From contig JANATG010000007.1 of the NCBI GenBank assembly GCA_029449235.1, positions 930,001 to 994,000 of the forward strand: a stretch of 64,000 nucleotides of DNA, given 5' to 3'. The DNA is from Linnemannia schmuckeri (Eukaryota; Mortierellomycota; Mortierellomycetes; Mortierellales; Mortierellaceae). Below are positions 35,001 to 45,678 of the stretch, one piece after another. Numbering within the stretch: the first letter of the stretch is position 1; the number at the start of each line of letters is the position of its first letter. Both the position numbers and the translations under genes were made by a program. The notes beneath the pieces are model-generated. The model did not search any database. It worked only from the letters and a program-made list of their open reading frames with translations, and was not told the DNA's origin.

Positions 35001-35119
35001 ACGAGCCTAATCCTTTAGCCTCGACGGTGAAGGCCGATGTATTCGCTACGACTAACCGAAATGTATCTTCAGAGTCCAAAGAGACCAAGGAGGAAAATGT
35101 TACTAAGGCTGAGGAATAG
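32025..35119 (+). CDS. ABC half-transporter of the Hmt1/ABCB6 type
   Basis: Four exons, 32025-32125, 32229-33121, 33224-33969, 34094-35119, giving 921 aa. An extra N-terminal membrane region (about 1-270, several hydrophobic helices) precedes a six-helix ABC membrane domain (about 290-590). The membrane domain has the family segments FFEHVHGLSMEYHL and DSLQNFETVKHFTNE. The nucleotide-binding domain has Walker A GPTGSGKST (660-668), the signature LSGGERQ (764-770), Walker B IILLDEA (784-790) and the H-loop histidine (about 820). All key residues are intact. This layout matches vacuolar Hmt1 and mitochondrial/lysosomal ABCB6/Atm1 relatives; the N-terminal extension favours Hmt1/ABCB6. Role: ATP-driven export of heavy-metal-thiol conjugates or porphyrins into the vacuole or another organelle. 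It acts as a homodimer in the family. AATAAA at 35180-35185. Confidence 0.93.
33992..34014. repeat. poly(T) run (23 nt) in ABC transporter intron 3
   Basis: Lies inside the intron 33970-34093, upstream of the acceptor. Confidence 0.9.
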
Positions 35120-35217
35120 TTAATATAGCAAAGAGACGACTTTATTATTCTCCAACGAAAAGATATAGAGCACGAGCGCAATAAATTGTATGGATATGCT
35201 TAATCCCATCTGTCGTG

Positions 35218-38074
35218 TCACAAAGAGATCTTCTGCCATTCAACCACATATCGCTCTACAATCCAGACACACCCCGCATGGTCAGATCCGAAGAGCGCCA
35301 CCGGTCGGTAGGGTTCATGGATCTCGACACGGTCCGCCACCTTCAAAGTCGAGTGGTTGAACAAGTTCGAAAAAATGATGTCAAGCGTCGTTCCTGGTTC
35401 GGCTGTCATCGACGAAGACGTCGTCGTCTCCTTTTGTTGCTTTCCTGTACCCCTCAGTGGATTGAGTGGCACCAGTACTTCCGACTCTCCAGAATCCGAC
35501 GATCCGCCGTCAATACTACTGGCCACACTGATCGTCCTATCTAGAGCACTGACGACTTGTACCTCAGCGTCCATAGTCCCCTTTAACTTGATCCCATCCA
35601 TCTCTATATCCTGATCATTCCTATCCTTTGCCAGAGTGGTCTCACCGGAACCTGATAAACCCTTGAATTTCGAGGCATCGGCCGAAATGTCCAAAGAGCG
35701 AGGAAGTAGACCGCTTCTTGCCGAAGGTGTAGGATATAAGTTGAACTCTTGGCCTTGTCCTTCCGAAATGTCATCTCTCTCTAAACCCTGCGTGTTTTTG
35801 GAGAGATGCGATGATCCTCTCAAGACCCTCACATGATCCGACCCTCTTGATTGCATTTCATGAAAGACCCGCCACTCTTTTCCTGAACTCTTCTCCTTGG
35901 TAGGCATTCCTTTGAATTGCCCAGAGCCAGATCGAGAGAGCGATGCCGACCTGCTAGTAATATCCACGAGTCCATCATCCAATGAGCCAATTCTTCCGCT
36001 CCATGTAGCTGTCCAGTCAGATCGATGTCCTCTCGCCTCCAAATCCGTCAGAGGTATCGATTCGATTCTGTCATTGTTGCCTGAGGAGCCACATTCATCG
36101 AGTACCGATCGTGTCCTTATTGAGCCGGGTCCAAAGAGGGGCTTGGTCGTGTTGCTGGAAATCACCTTGCACTTGGCCCATTGAAGTCGCATATTTCTTG
36201 ATATCGACATGATTTCGATCATGGCGACAGGCTCTGTGGATCCCAAGAGCTTGACTATATAAAATAATAAGCGAAAATTGAGGCGGTAAATATTGTTCTT
36301 CAAAGAAGACACGGGCGACTGGCAACGACACTAAACGATGAGCAAGTACCTTCTCGAATGGTTGCATTGGCCCATATGGAATACTCGGACCGATAGTAGT
36401 GCATCATTTCGACGAGCCTCCCTGTATAACTTCCTTTGGCAAACGAATTACTGCAATACGGAGAAGGGTTTATGTTAATTGGATCAACACGTTGCTAAGA
36501 AGACGAGCAACCACAAGGCCTGCTAAGATCTCATGCTTCAAGTCCCGTACTTGGCCGCTCGTCCTGGAGCTTTCTTGCCGTATTGCTTCTGGGTAACAAG
36601 GCCTTTTGGTATAACGAATTGCTTCTGAAGCTCCGTCACCGTCAGCTTGGGCTTCGCATCCTCGATCTGTATTCCGCTGCGATGCCGTTCCTTAGGTTGT
36701 CGTGGAGGAGCGATTCGAGCACCAGCTTTTGATTTTTTAAAATCCTTTTGAGTGACAAGATCTTTGGGTATGACGAGTAGCTTTTGGATTTGAGTTGCCG
36801 TAAGTCTAGGTCCTCTATCCCCTTCTTGTGTGGATCTCATGCCCCTGCGCCCTGGTAGATCGAATTTAAGCTCAGTTGGAACTCGTCGCAACGAAGTTGG
36901 TGTTGCAGACGAAGTTGGTGTTGCAGACGAAGTTGGTGTTGCAGACGAAGTTGGTGTTGCAGACGAAGTTGGTGTTGCAGACGAAGTTGGTGTTGCAGAC
37001 GAAGTTGGTGTTGCAGACGAAGTTGGTCCTGCAGAGGTTGCGCTGCGATTGTATGGGGGGTTATCGACAGATGTTAAAGACTGCAGTGTTACATTAGTTC
37101 CAATATCTAACCAAGCACACACTATACGCGCGTAATAGACACGAGATATGTATGCGAAAACACTTACGTTTGTTCCAGAAATTTGTGTAGCACTTGTTCT
37201 TGGCACCGGAGAGGCCGCCCTAGATTCAGAAGGAGTACTCGCCCCAGAGATCGTTGAGACGCTTCTACTGAAGGTCCGAGAGATTATCGCTTCCGACGCC
37301 AACGAGGCTGCTGATATGGACGAAAATGACCTTGGGACTGATGCGCTTGTTCTGGAAGCAGGCTGGCTGCTTAATCCCGATATCGATGAAGCAGTGGCAC
37401 TAACGACCTGTGGTCCCGTGAGTCCTGATGTTATTGGGATTGCCGCTATATGGGAGAGTGAATTTGACGCTTGTGAAGCTCCAGCGACTGGCTCGGAACT
37501 TGATACCACAACTATCGAGGTTGGAGCGTCTACTCCCTGAGTCATCGAGGCGGCGCTTGTATCTGATAGCCACCGTCTCACTGCCGTACGTAACGACAGG
37601 CGGTGGTCTCCTGAGCGGTTCAATAACGGTTGTGCCGCCGAAGATCCTTTGGAGATTGTTGAATGTGAATTCTTAACTAGGTGCTCATCATCTCCAGCAG
37701 TGACCTGATGCGTTGGGAGTTTATGCGACCGTGAGTGAGGTAGTTCTGTATGTCAATACTCTTCCCTTTCTTGATAGAAAATTGACCTGTTGGTTGATTG
37801 CTTGACATACCAAAGTGCGTTTTCGTCCCAAACGCATTAGACGTTGGTAGTCGTGGCTGTAGGTAACCCCCCCGTCGCCAATGTTGAGATTCGACTTTTT
37901 GGGGTATAGCTTTTGTTCCTTTGAGTTGCCCTGCTGTGCGAGTATGTTGGTCCGAGGAGTCAAGGGTTCCTGGTCCTGCTGACGCGACATTTGCTGCTGT
38001 TGTGTAAGTTGAAGTTGGGAAAGACAAGAAAGGGAACCCAGGTGTCTTGTGGGTTGCCGCCTTGTGCCACCATT
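35218..38074 (-). CDS. hypothetical multi-exon protein with duplicated motif and PTSSAT repeats
   Basis: Not recognised. The 3' exons are well supported: 36254-35218, 36450-36350, a large exon 37080-36551 and its upstream part from about 37738 to 37168 (87-nt in-frame intron 37167-37081). A first exon to about 38070 joins through a GTATGT intron (about 37804-37739); its start codon is unresolved. Visible features, N to C: a Ser/Ala/Thr-rich disordered half; seven PTSSAT repeats (18-bp minisatellite); a motif present twice, about 48 residues apart (LTATQIQKLLVIPKDLVTQK and LTVTELQKQFVIPKGLVTQK). After these comes a folded-looking block with SYTGRLVEMMHYYRSEYSIW, EPVAMIEIMSIS and RLQWAKCK. A long acidic/Ser linker follows, then a C-terminal segment with LKVADRVEIHEPYR and WIVERYVVEW that could be an OB-fold. 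Nuclear or chromatin roles are possible but unproven. It converges on the ABC gene (98 bp apart) and diverges from CUL3. Confidence 0.55.
36893..37036. repeat. 18-bp coding minisatellite (about 7-8 copies)
   Basis: Unit GACGAAGTTGGTGTTGCA on the + strand, head to tail and nearly perfect. In the minus-strand gene each copy encodes one PTSSAT hexapeptide. The copies are almost identical at the DNA level, so the array is young or being homogenised. Confidence 0.93.
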
Positions 38075-38394
38075 TTTATCACTCAAAAAGACCTTGTGAC
38101 TGTCTCCCGTAGATCCCGCTTGGTGGTCGTGCGTGGGTCTTTTTTTTTTTTATTAGCCAGTTGCACTTGACCTTGTGTCATTCTTCTTTCTCTCCACCCT
38201 CGCTCCTTTTTTCCCGGCCAGCTGGCCTTCCCTTCACCATCCTTACACTCACCCACTTCTCCCTTCCCCCCTTTATTGTATGCCTCCTGCAACTCGATAA
38301 CAATACACACTCACTCTCACACGCACACTTCCAACTCACCCAAGAATACAACTTAAAAAACACACACACATTAAAAAGACACATCACGAGCTTC
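38075..38394. promoter_or_regulatory. divergent promoter region, hypothetical protein / CUL3
   Basis: About 320 bp with a T run at about 38140-38151 and CT- and AC-rich stretches ahead of the CUL3 start. The unresolved first exon of the minus-strand gene may extend into it. Confidence 0.4.
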
Positions 38395-41335
38395 ATGGCA
38401 TCACTTCAAGGCAAACGAACCGTCAGAGGGAAAATCAGACCCCCACCACGAAGGGTAAAACCACCTCAGTCTTGCACGACTTGCATCAGTAACCCATTGG
38501 TTGTCTCAATACACGCATGCCTGCGATTCCTGCTAACGTAGTCCCTTATTCTTTATATGCTCTTATGCTCGTTGCGAAACAAGGTCGCGACGGAGCTCGA
38601 CTATGACACCCATTGGACAACACTCCAGAATGCCATTACCACTATCCACGAACAAAAAGCTTACATGCTCTCGTACGAGGAGATTTACCGTTGCGGATAC
38701 AACCTGGTTATCCACAAGTGGGGTGAGCGACTGTACAACGGCGTCAAGGAGTTGATCGAGCAGTACTTGGAATCAGAGGCAGAGACCAAGGTCGTCCCCG
38801 TGCTGGGCATCGCCGACACGTCGCCTGCCGAGGGCGTTCAAGTCCTGAAAGTCATGCAAAAGCTGTGGAGGCACCATGTGACCTGCCTTCTCATGATGAG
38901 CGATATCCTCGTTCATATGGTAAGCCTGAATTTAACGCTTAGCAACCTGCCAATAAGGATATATGCGTTACGAATCTTATTGGACTCGACACTGACGGCT
39001 TGTATAACCTTCTCTTCTTTTTCTCGCTCATTGCAGGACAGGAACTACGTGGTAGCAAATAGGCTGCCGAAAACATACGACATGGGCCTCTTTCTCTTCC
39101 GCGACACGGTCATTCGGTCGCCAAAGTATCCGATTCAATCACACTTGCAAATGGTCCTGCTCAATCAAATCACTCTGGAACGGAAGGGAGACGTGATTGA
39201 TCGTGGTGCCGTCAAGTCCTGTACGGAAATGTTGCTGGAGATGAAGGAGAACAACGGAAACGATCCAATTTACATCGCCGACTTTGAGAACCTGTTCATC
39301 GAGACCAGCCGCGAATTCTACAGAGTTGAGAGTGACGATCTCGTTCGACGATTTGATCCACCCGAGTACATGCGAAAGGTAGATATGAGGCCAGGCGATG
39401 GTTTGAACGATGCTGGTACTTAAATTGATAAAAGTAAGGCAACTAACTCAAGTTATCTTTTCTCTGATAGGTCGAATACAGACTGGATGAAGAACAACTG
39501 CGCTGTTCGCATTATCTCACGGAAAAGACGGAGCCGAAAATCAGACTTATCGTGGAGCAGGAGATGATCGCCAAGCATCTGCGAACAGTTATGGAGATGG
39601 AAAACTGGGGACTCAAGCAGTTGCTGATCAACAGCCGTCTGGGAGGTATGTTCGACTTTTGGAAAGTATAAACAACACAAAGTTGCCCAATGGGCATAGT
39701 TCGTCCTACATACTAATCCTATCTTTTTTTCGTACCAATTAGATCTGGATCGCATGTATCGACTTTTTTCAAGAGTGCCCAATGGAGCGCGTGAGCTGCA
39801 GGGAGGCCTGTCAGAGTACATTCGGGAGTGCGGAAAGAGCATCAACGCCAATGTCCAGGCATCTGCGATTGACACAGTCGAGAAAGGCATTCCTCTCGGT
39901 GTTGCATTGGCACTTCGATGGGTGCAAGAAGTCCTCGACTTGAAGGAGAGATTCGACGCGTTTTTGACCCAGGCTTTCGCAAAGGACAAATCATTCGAGA
40001 CTGCGATCAACTCGGCCTTTGAGACTTTCATTAATCTCAACCCCAAGGCACCAGAGTTCATGTCATTATTCATTGACAACAAACTCAAGAAGGACTTCAA
40101 AGGAAAATCCGACGATGAAATCGACACCATCCTCAACAAGACAACAACCCTCTTCCGATTCCTGTCCGACAAGGACATCTTTGAGAGATATTACAAGCAA
40201 CATCTCTCTAGTCGACTGCTGCATGGAAAGAGTCTTAGCGATGAGGTGGAGCGAGGAATGATTTCGAAGCTCAAGATTGAGTGCGGTTACCAGTTTACTT
40301 CGAAGTTGGAGGGAATGTTCACGGACATGAGGCTTTCCACCGATACCATGAGCGCCTTCAAAGAGTTCCTGGAGAATGCTGTTGACACTCCGCCCATGGA
40401 ACTGAACGTGACTGTTCTCACGTCGACATTCTGGCCTGTCCCTTCGACACCTGTGTCCTGCAACCTCCCGACTCAATTCCTGGCGGCCTCCAAGGTCTTT
40501 GAGCGGTTCTACACCTCCAGACACAACGGCAGGAAACTCACCTGGCATGCCACAATGGTAAGGCTATACCTAGCTGTGTTTCCTACATCCAACTTAGGAA
40601 ATATGTGTGCCACTGTACTAATTATCACCTGTTTAATTTTTATTTCAATTAGGGCAATGTCGATTTGAAGGCGACTTTTAATAGTCGAAAGCACGAGCTC
40701 AATGTGTCGACGATGGCGGCCATTGTGCTGTTGATTTTTAACGATATTCCTGACGGTGAGACAATCCCATACACGACCATCGAGCAAGAAACGGGACTGC
40801 CAGCAGAACAACTGAAGCGGACGCTTCAATCTGTTGCCTGTGGAAAGTTCAAGATTCTGCTCAAGGAGCCAAGGTCGAGGGATATCGAGGAGACGGACGT
40901 GTTCAAGTTCAACTCTGCCTTTTCAGAGAAGCTGTCGCGCATCAAAATCCAGACGATTGCCTCGAAGGTGGAGACATCGAACGAACTCAAGGAGACCCAA
41001 GAGAAGGTCGAGGATGCACGCAAACACATGGCAGAGGCAGCCATTGTTCGTGTAATGAAGAACCGTAAGACGCTCGATCACAACAACCTCATCACAGAGG
41101 TCATTGCACAGCTTCAAGGGCGGTTCAACCCTGCGCCCTCGATGATCAAGAAGCGCATCGAAGCTTTAATTGATCGTGAATATCTCGAGCGAGCCTCTGG
41201 AGACAGGTATGTAGCAAATGTGTTTATTTTATTTTTTCCATTGCCTTCAAAACCAGCAAGGATCCCGGCTAACATTTTTCTTGTTCGTCTTCTTACTCTT
41301 GCACTCTTAGGGCGATCTATAACTACCTTGCATAG
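38395..41335 (+). CDS. CUL3: cullin-3
   Basis: Seven exons: 38395-38454, 38584-38919, 39037-39378, 39471-39645, 39743-40557, 40653-41206, 41311-41335; 768 aa. N-terminal cullin repeats begin HWTTLQNAITTIHEQ and SYEEIYRCGYNLVIHKWGERLY, the helix pair that binds BTB adaptors in CUL3. The cullin-homology region has FRFLSDKDIFERYYKQHLSSRLLHG and KLKIECGYQFTSKLEGMFTDM. The C-terminal winged helix carries the neddylation motif IVRVMKNRK (acceptor Lys near 712) and ends RAIYNYLA. The last exon contributes only eight residues. Role: scaffold of CRL3 ubiquitin ligases, joining BTB adaptors to RBX1-E2. Both the length and the N-terminal match favour CUL3 over CUL1 or CUL4. Two intact BTB genes in this window are candidate partners. 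Confidence 0.95.
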
Positions 41336-41756
41336 TTTCAAGGGAGGCAAACGCATATCACCATTAAAAACAAGTAAACAAAGTAAACGATTCATTGCTT
41401 GGGATGGAGTCTTCTTGTTGGAAAGAAAAAAAAAAAAAAAAAAAGTAGGCTTTGGCCAAGCCCAAACGTGTTTCAATCACGTGCGATGTGCCCCGTGACG
41501 AAGACCATGACAAAGACATTAGGCGCCTCTTCGAGTTGAATGCATTTCTCTACCTTTCCCTTACAACACTCCACTCTTATTTCCCACTCCACTCTCAGCA
41601 CATTCACCTGCTCCATTACTCTTAAGAGCATAGAGCCTCTTACTCACCAAGCAGAAACAAGTCACGCCTTCTTCGCGCCCATTCTTTACACCACTTCCTT
41701 ATTTCAGTTCACCTTTACCTATAACCAACAACGACAGCCTTCTAGCTCAAGACAAT
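41336..41756. other. intergenic between CUL3 and PHAF1
   Basis: Contains a 19-nt A run (41426-41444) and a pyrimidine/CA-rich leader (about 41550-41750). No gene seen. Confidence 0.55.
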
Positions 41757-44448
41757 ATGGCCCCAAGACTCGACCTCGCTATCGCCCCTGGAAAGCACCT
41801 CGGATGGTTTAGACTGGGTATGTCATGAAAAGACTTGGTATCTTTTAGTACATCTATTAGCGTCATGGCAGTACCTGACTTTGGTTGTGAAGACCTTATT
41901 TTTTGACAAGTTGGATTGACACGAAATCTCCGACGGTATTTTCTTTGCAACTGTAGGTACATCGCTGTGGGATGTTATCCGCCTCCTCCGTGACCAGGCT
42001 GCACTGATCCCTGTCGTTGAACTGAAGTACAGTGACGAGGTAAATAAAATCACTGATCCGACTGCGCTGTGGACAGTCTTGATCCTATGAAGTAAGAAGC
42101 AAAGGTCCTGATCCTTGTTTGTTTGTTGCTTGTGTTTGGTATACCATGATAGCATCCATTCACGGCAGACATTGTGCTGAGACTAGCCTCGAATGGTATC
42201 GAGCTTCGGTTCGAACCATTGTCACAGCGCCTCAAGTTGATCAAGGTTGATGACTTTTCAAGACTACGACTCACCTATCAAGGAGGCGAGGTATCGTCGA
42301 CCAAAGCTCTCCCCACATTCCTTTTGGCCTACAAGCTGTTTGGGTAAGTGTTGAGCTATGCATAAGCAATTTATGTAGAGTTATCTGATATTCATGAAGA
42401 CAGAACACGTGTGTAGGCAAGAGAGATTGATTGAAACCCTCTTTTTCTTGGTTGGGCAATAGGCCAACGTACCCTGGCGAGTTTGACGGCTCCAAGCATT
42501 TGTACACTCTCAGCTACCCAGTAAGTGTTGAGGAATATGACGCCAGCGTTGTTTTTTAAGGTACTCTTGTTACGTTGGCAATAATTCTGATAGCAACGTT
42601 CTTGTACTTGTTGATATCATGCAGGGTTTATCCCTCGTCTTTCCTATTCCTGAAAAACACATGCTCCTATATCAATCCTCTGCAGGTAACAATCGCTTCC
42701 TAATGGCCTGAAGGATGTGGATATGGCTTGTCTGCAGATGTGACCGAACGCAAGGCTTAACAATCCAAGTCGTTTTCCTATTGATTTATTAGATCTGCCT
42801 CTAGAGTTCCCAGATGGAACGACTCCAGTGGCGTCACACATGTATATCTACTACGGGGCTGACTGGAGTTCAGCTACCCCAGTACCAATTGCGACACTTG
42901 TCAGGAACATTCAGGACTCGAGTAGCCCTGGTCACCACAGCGGGCGGTTCGGAGAGGGCAAAGTCGAGCTGGAAAGAGTCATAGCCAAGGTAACGGGACC
43001 TGTGACATCATGTATTGATTTCGGCCTGCTCCCTTTTTTCTCTCTCACTTGACCCTTGTTTCGAGCAAGGGCAGTCAAAGAAATTATTTACTTAATGAAA
43101 TTCACCTCCGTTCCTTGAATAGATCAACCATGGAGCAGTTCTTCAATTTACAGGAGCCGGTCAGACGCAAAAGTGCATGATATTGCTACATGTGACGACT
43201 CCGCAGGACCTGCTGGCTGATTTGGGGTCCCCCACGAGCATCTACTACAAGGAAGAAGACAAGATGAAGATCCACTCCGAGACCAAGGAGAGTCCTCGCA
43301 TCCAACAGGAAGAAGACGGCATTCTGGGAGAGATGGACGACATTGGCTATGACCGGACGAACAAGCCTGCAGAAGGTACCCACCACGCCCGTTCTTTCTA
43401 CTTATTTTTTTGCATTGCATTTTAAAATATCATTGCTGAACCCGTATAGAATGTATTGTTGGCCGTTCTATTTCAACTGACTTTTTTTTTGTTGTCGCCC
43501 TAGGCTCCCAACAACCAAACGACTACTTTTACAACTACTTCCACCTGGGCATGGACATCCTTTTTGATGGTAGTACGCACCGGTGCAAGAAGATTGTGAT
43601 GCATACCAACGTGCCTGGACATTTTGACTTCCAAAGGTATGTTACATTTGAGGCAGGGATGAAATGATTCCTTGAGGCAGGCTAAACATGAAATGCTGAC
43701 GAGAGAATCTTTTACCTTCAACTCATGATCTCACAGCTACAAGCGCTGCCCTTACGTCCTCCAGGTCCCATCGTCACCCCCATCATCCAGCTCAAACATG
43801 GACGCAGAATCCGCAAGACTACCCCCAATCGCGCCACAAGCCATTACACCCTCACCAACTCGCCAACAGCAGTTCGGCAGCAACAATAACTTGGTAACAG
43901 CTGCAGATTCAATCGCCGGCGGTGGTAAGGCAAACAAGAAAAAGTCTCGAGCTGGGGGAGTGGCATCCTCTGCCGATGCGATGGAGCCCATCCCGTCGTC
44001 TTACTCGTCCGGGGAGGGAGGAAACAACTCTCGAGGATCACCTGATCTTTTAGGATCTTCGCCTATCCCGTCGACCTCTACTACTGGAGATGCTGTCGCG
44101 CAGGAGTTGGCCGGCCTCAACATTAATCAGCAACACCAGAACCAACCCCAACAACAGCAGCCTTCAACTTTCGGAGTGTCTCCGACAGGAGGGATGATGA
44201 CGGCCGTGGCACCCGAGAAGGGCATCACGCCCGAGATGAAGATTCTCACGATCATGGCACTTTTGGATCCCTCCAGCAACAGTATCTCGCCCGCGTCTGC
44301 TGCTGGGACACCTAACAAACCGGCCGTGATCCTCAACCGTGGCTCGAGTACACAGAACCCATTTGGACCCACTACCCTCAACGGAACTGATGGTGTTGTC
44401 TTTGAGGCCACGCGGAATGGACATGTTGTCACCGTCATCCTTTATTAG
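41757..44448 (+). CDS. PHAF1: PHAF1/UPF0183 (C16orf70) family protein
   Basis: Nine exons: 41757-41817, 41957-42039, 42153-42343, 42463-42520, 42625-42685, 42793-42989, 43123-43375, 43504-43636, 43737-44448; 582 aa in phase. Family landmarks in order: LDLAIAPGKHLGWFRLG near the N terminus, VVELKYSDEHPFTADIVLRLASNGIELRF, QRLKLIKVDDFSRLRLTY, THPG-like PTYPGEFDG, YIYYGADW, DLLADLGSPTSIYYKEEDKMKIHS, NDYFYNYFHLGMDILFDGSTHRCKKIVMHTNVPGHFDFQSYKRC, then near the C terminus NRGSSTQNPFGPT and FEATRNGHVVTVIL. Between the last two, a 180-residue Ser/Gln/Pro-rich disordered insertion makes it longer than the animal protein (about 420 aa). Family role: autophagy-related factor that binds phosphoinositides on phagophores with BCAS3. 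The extra intron density is typical of this genome. Confidence 0.93.
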
Positions 44449-44855
44449 AAAGTTTTGAACTCTTTTTTTTTTGTATCCAGCATTGTGAAAATAAAGTAGA
44501 GGTCCTTTTTTTTTTTATTTTTTAGATTGCAAGATTAATCAGTTGGATAGAGAACGAAAGAGTACTGTAGGGCTAGGGTTGTTGTGCAAAATTCGCTATG
44601 TTCAAGACTTCAAATGAATCGAACAAATAAGGAGAGAGAGGAGGGGGTATCCGACACGAAAGGTATCAGGATGTGAAGGGAAATAGCAAAATGTCGGTTA
44701 GCTGGTTGTTGGCTGTAGAGAAATACGTGTTCTGAGCAAAGAAGAACCGATGTTCTTCAAAAGATCCATTCGTAAATAGATTTTGTATCATCCGCTTTTG
44801 GAGGGTAGGTAGGTTGGCCTCTTTGAGTGTTTGTTGGGTGTAGAGTGAGTGACTT
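44449..44855. other. convergent intergenic region PHAF1 / Mei2-like
   Basis: About 400 bp between two stop codons, with an AATAAA about 40 bp after the PHAF1 stop. No gene recognised. Confidence 0.55.
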
Positions 44856-45647
44856 CTAAGGCTCGTTGTGAGGCGGAGCGCTCGAAACCCGACGCCGAGC
44901 GGCTCCGTGTCCACGGGCGCTCTCCTTGTTCAGCGTTGGCCCCGGGAACGGCTCTTCCTGTCCGATATTCGGTCCACTGGTGTAGAAGATCTTGGGACGG
45001 TAGCTTGGCTCCTCCTCCATCACACTAGAAAATCAACATGAAGAATGATTAGATATCGTCCATATGCACATTGCAAAGAACCAAGAATGATGTTTAGAGT
45101 CGGCCTCCGCTTCTCCTACCTGGAGTTGCGAAACTTGTCAACAAGAGCGCGTCGTCCCTGAATGGTTGCATACGAGAGGCTGCAGATCTTGTCAGAGTTG
45201 AATCGTCCCCACTTTTTGCCGACATGCTGCTGCACAAATGATGCAACGACCCTAGACCGAAGAAAGATGCGGCGAAAGATGGTTAGGGCAGAGAATGACA
45301 GAACAATTTAAAACAACAACCAACGCATATCCTATCCAACACAGACAGTGTATGGTTGTTTATCTTACTCGGTGTTGATAAAGTTGATGAACGCATAGCC
45401 GACGTTGCACTTGTTTTTGAAGTCCATTCGGAGGTACAAGAAGTCGAACTTTCCAAAGTGGGTTTCGTTGATACACTCAAGAAGCATTGACTATTTTGGA
45501 TTGATATGGCGACCAAGGTGAGGTTATTATTTGATAATTTTTCCGACATCATATAACATTCCAACACACTATGCTCTGTTGCCACACCTGGGTATACTTA
45601 TTGGGGATATTTCGGATCATGAATGTGGTGCGCTTATCGGAAGCTAG

Positions 45648-45678
<31 letters not shown>

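Noticed and set aside
32025..35119. ABC transporter as mitochondrial Atm1
   Set aside because: The extra N-terminal membrane region (about 270 residues) fits Hmt1/ABCB6 better than Atm1, which has a short targeting peptide before the six-helix domain.
36830..37135. plus-strand frame encoding VGVADE repeats
   Set aside because: It is the complement of the PTSSAT minisatellite. The minus strand has the longer spliced frame joined to non-repetitive exons.
37428..37676. alternative minus-strand frame reading QRIFGGTTVIEPLRRPPPV
   Set aside because: It looks protein-like, but a stop lies just before it and another after about 80 codons, and I found no splice sites that join it to the neighbouring exons. 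Kept only as a reason for low confidence in that gene's 5' part.
19352..41335. BTB block plus CUL3 as a functional gene cluster
   Set aside because: Unrelated conserved genes (TATDN1, permease, ABC transporter) lie between them, and early-diverging fungi do not usually organise ubiquitin-ligase parts in clusters. Proximity is reported only as a curiosity.
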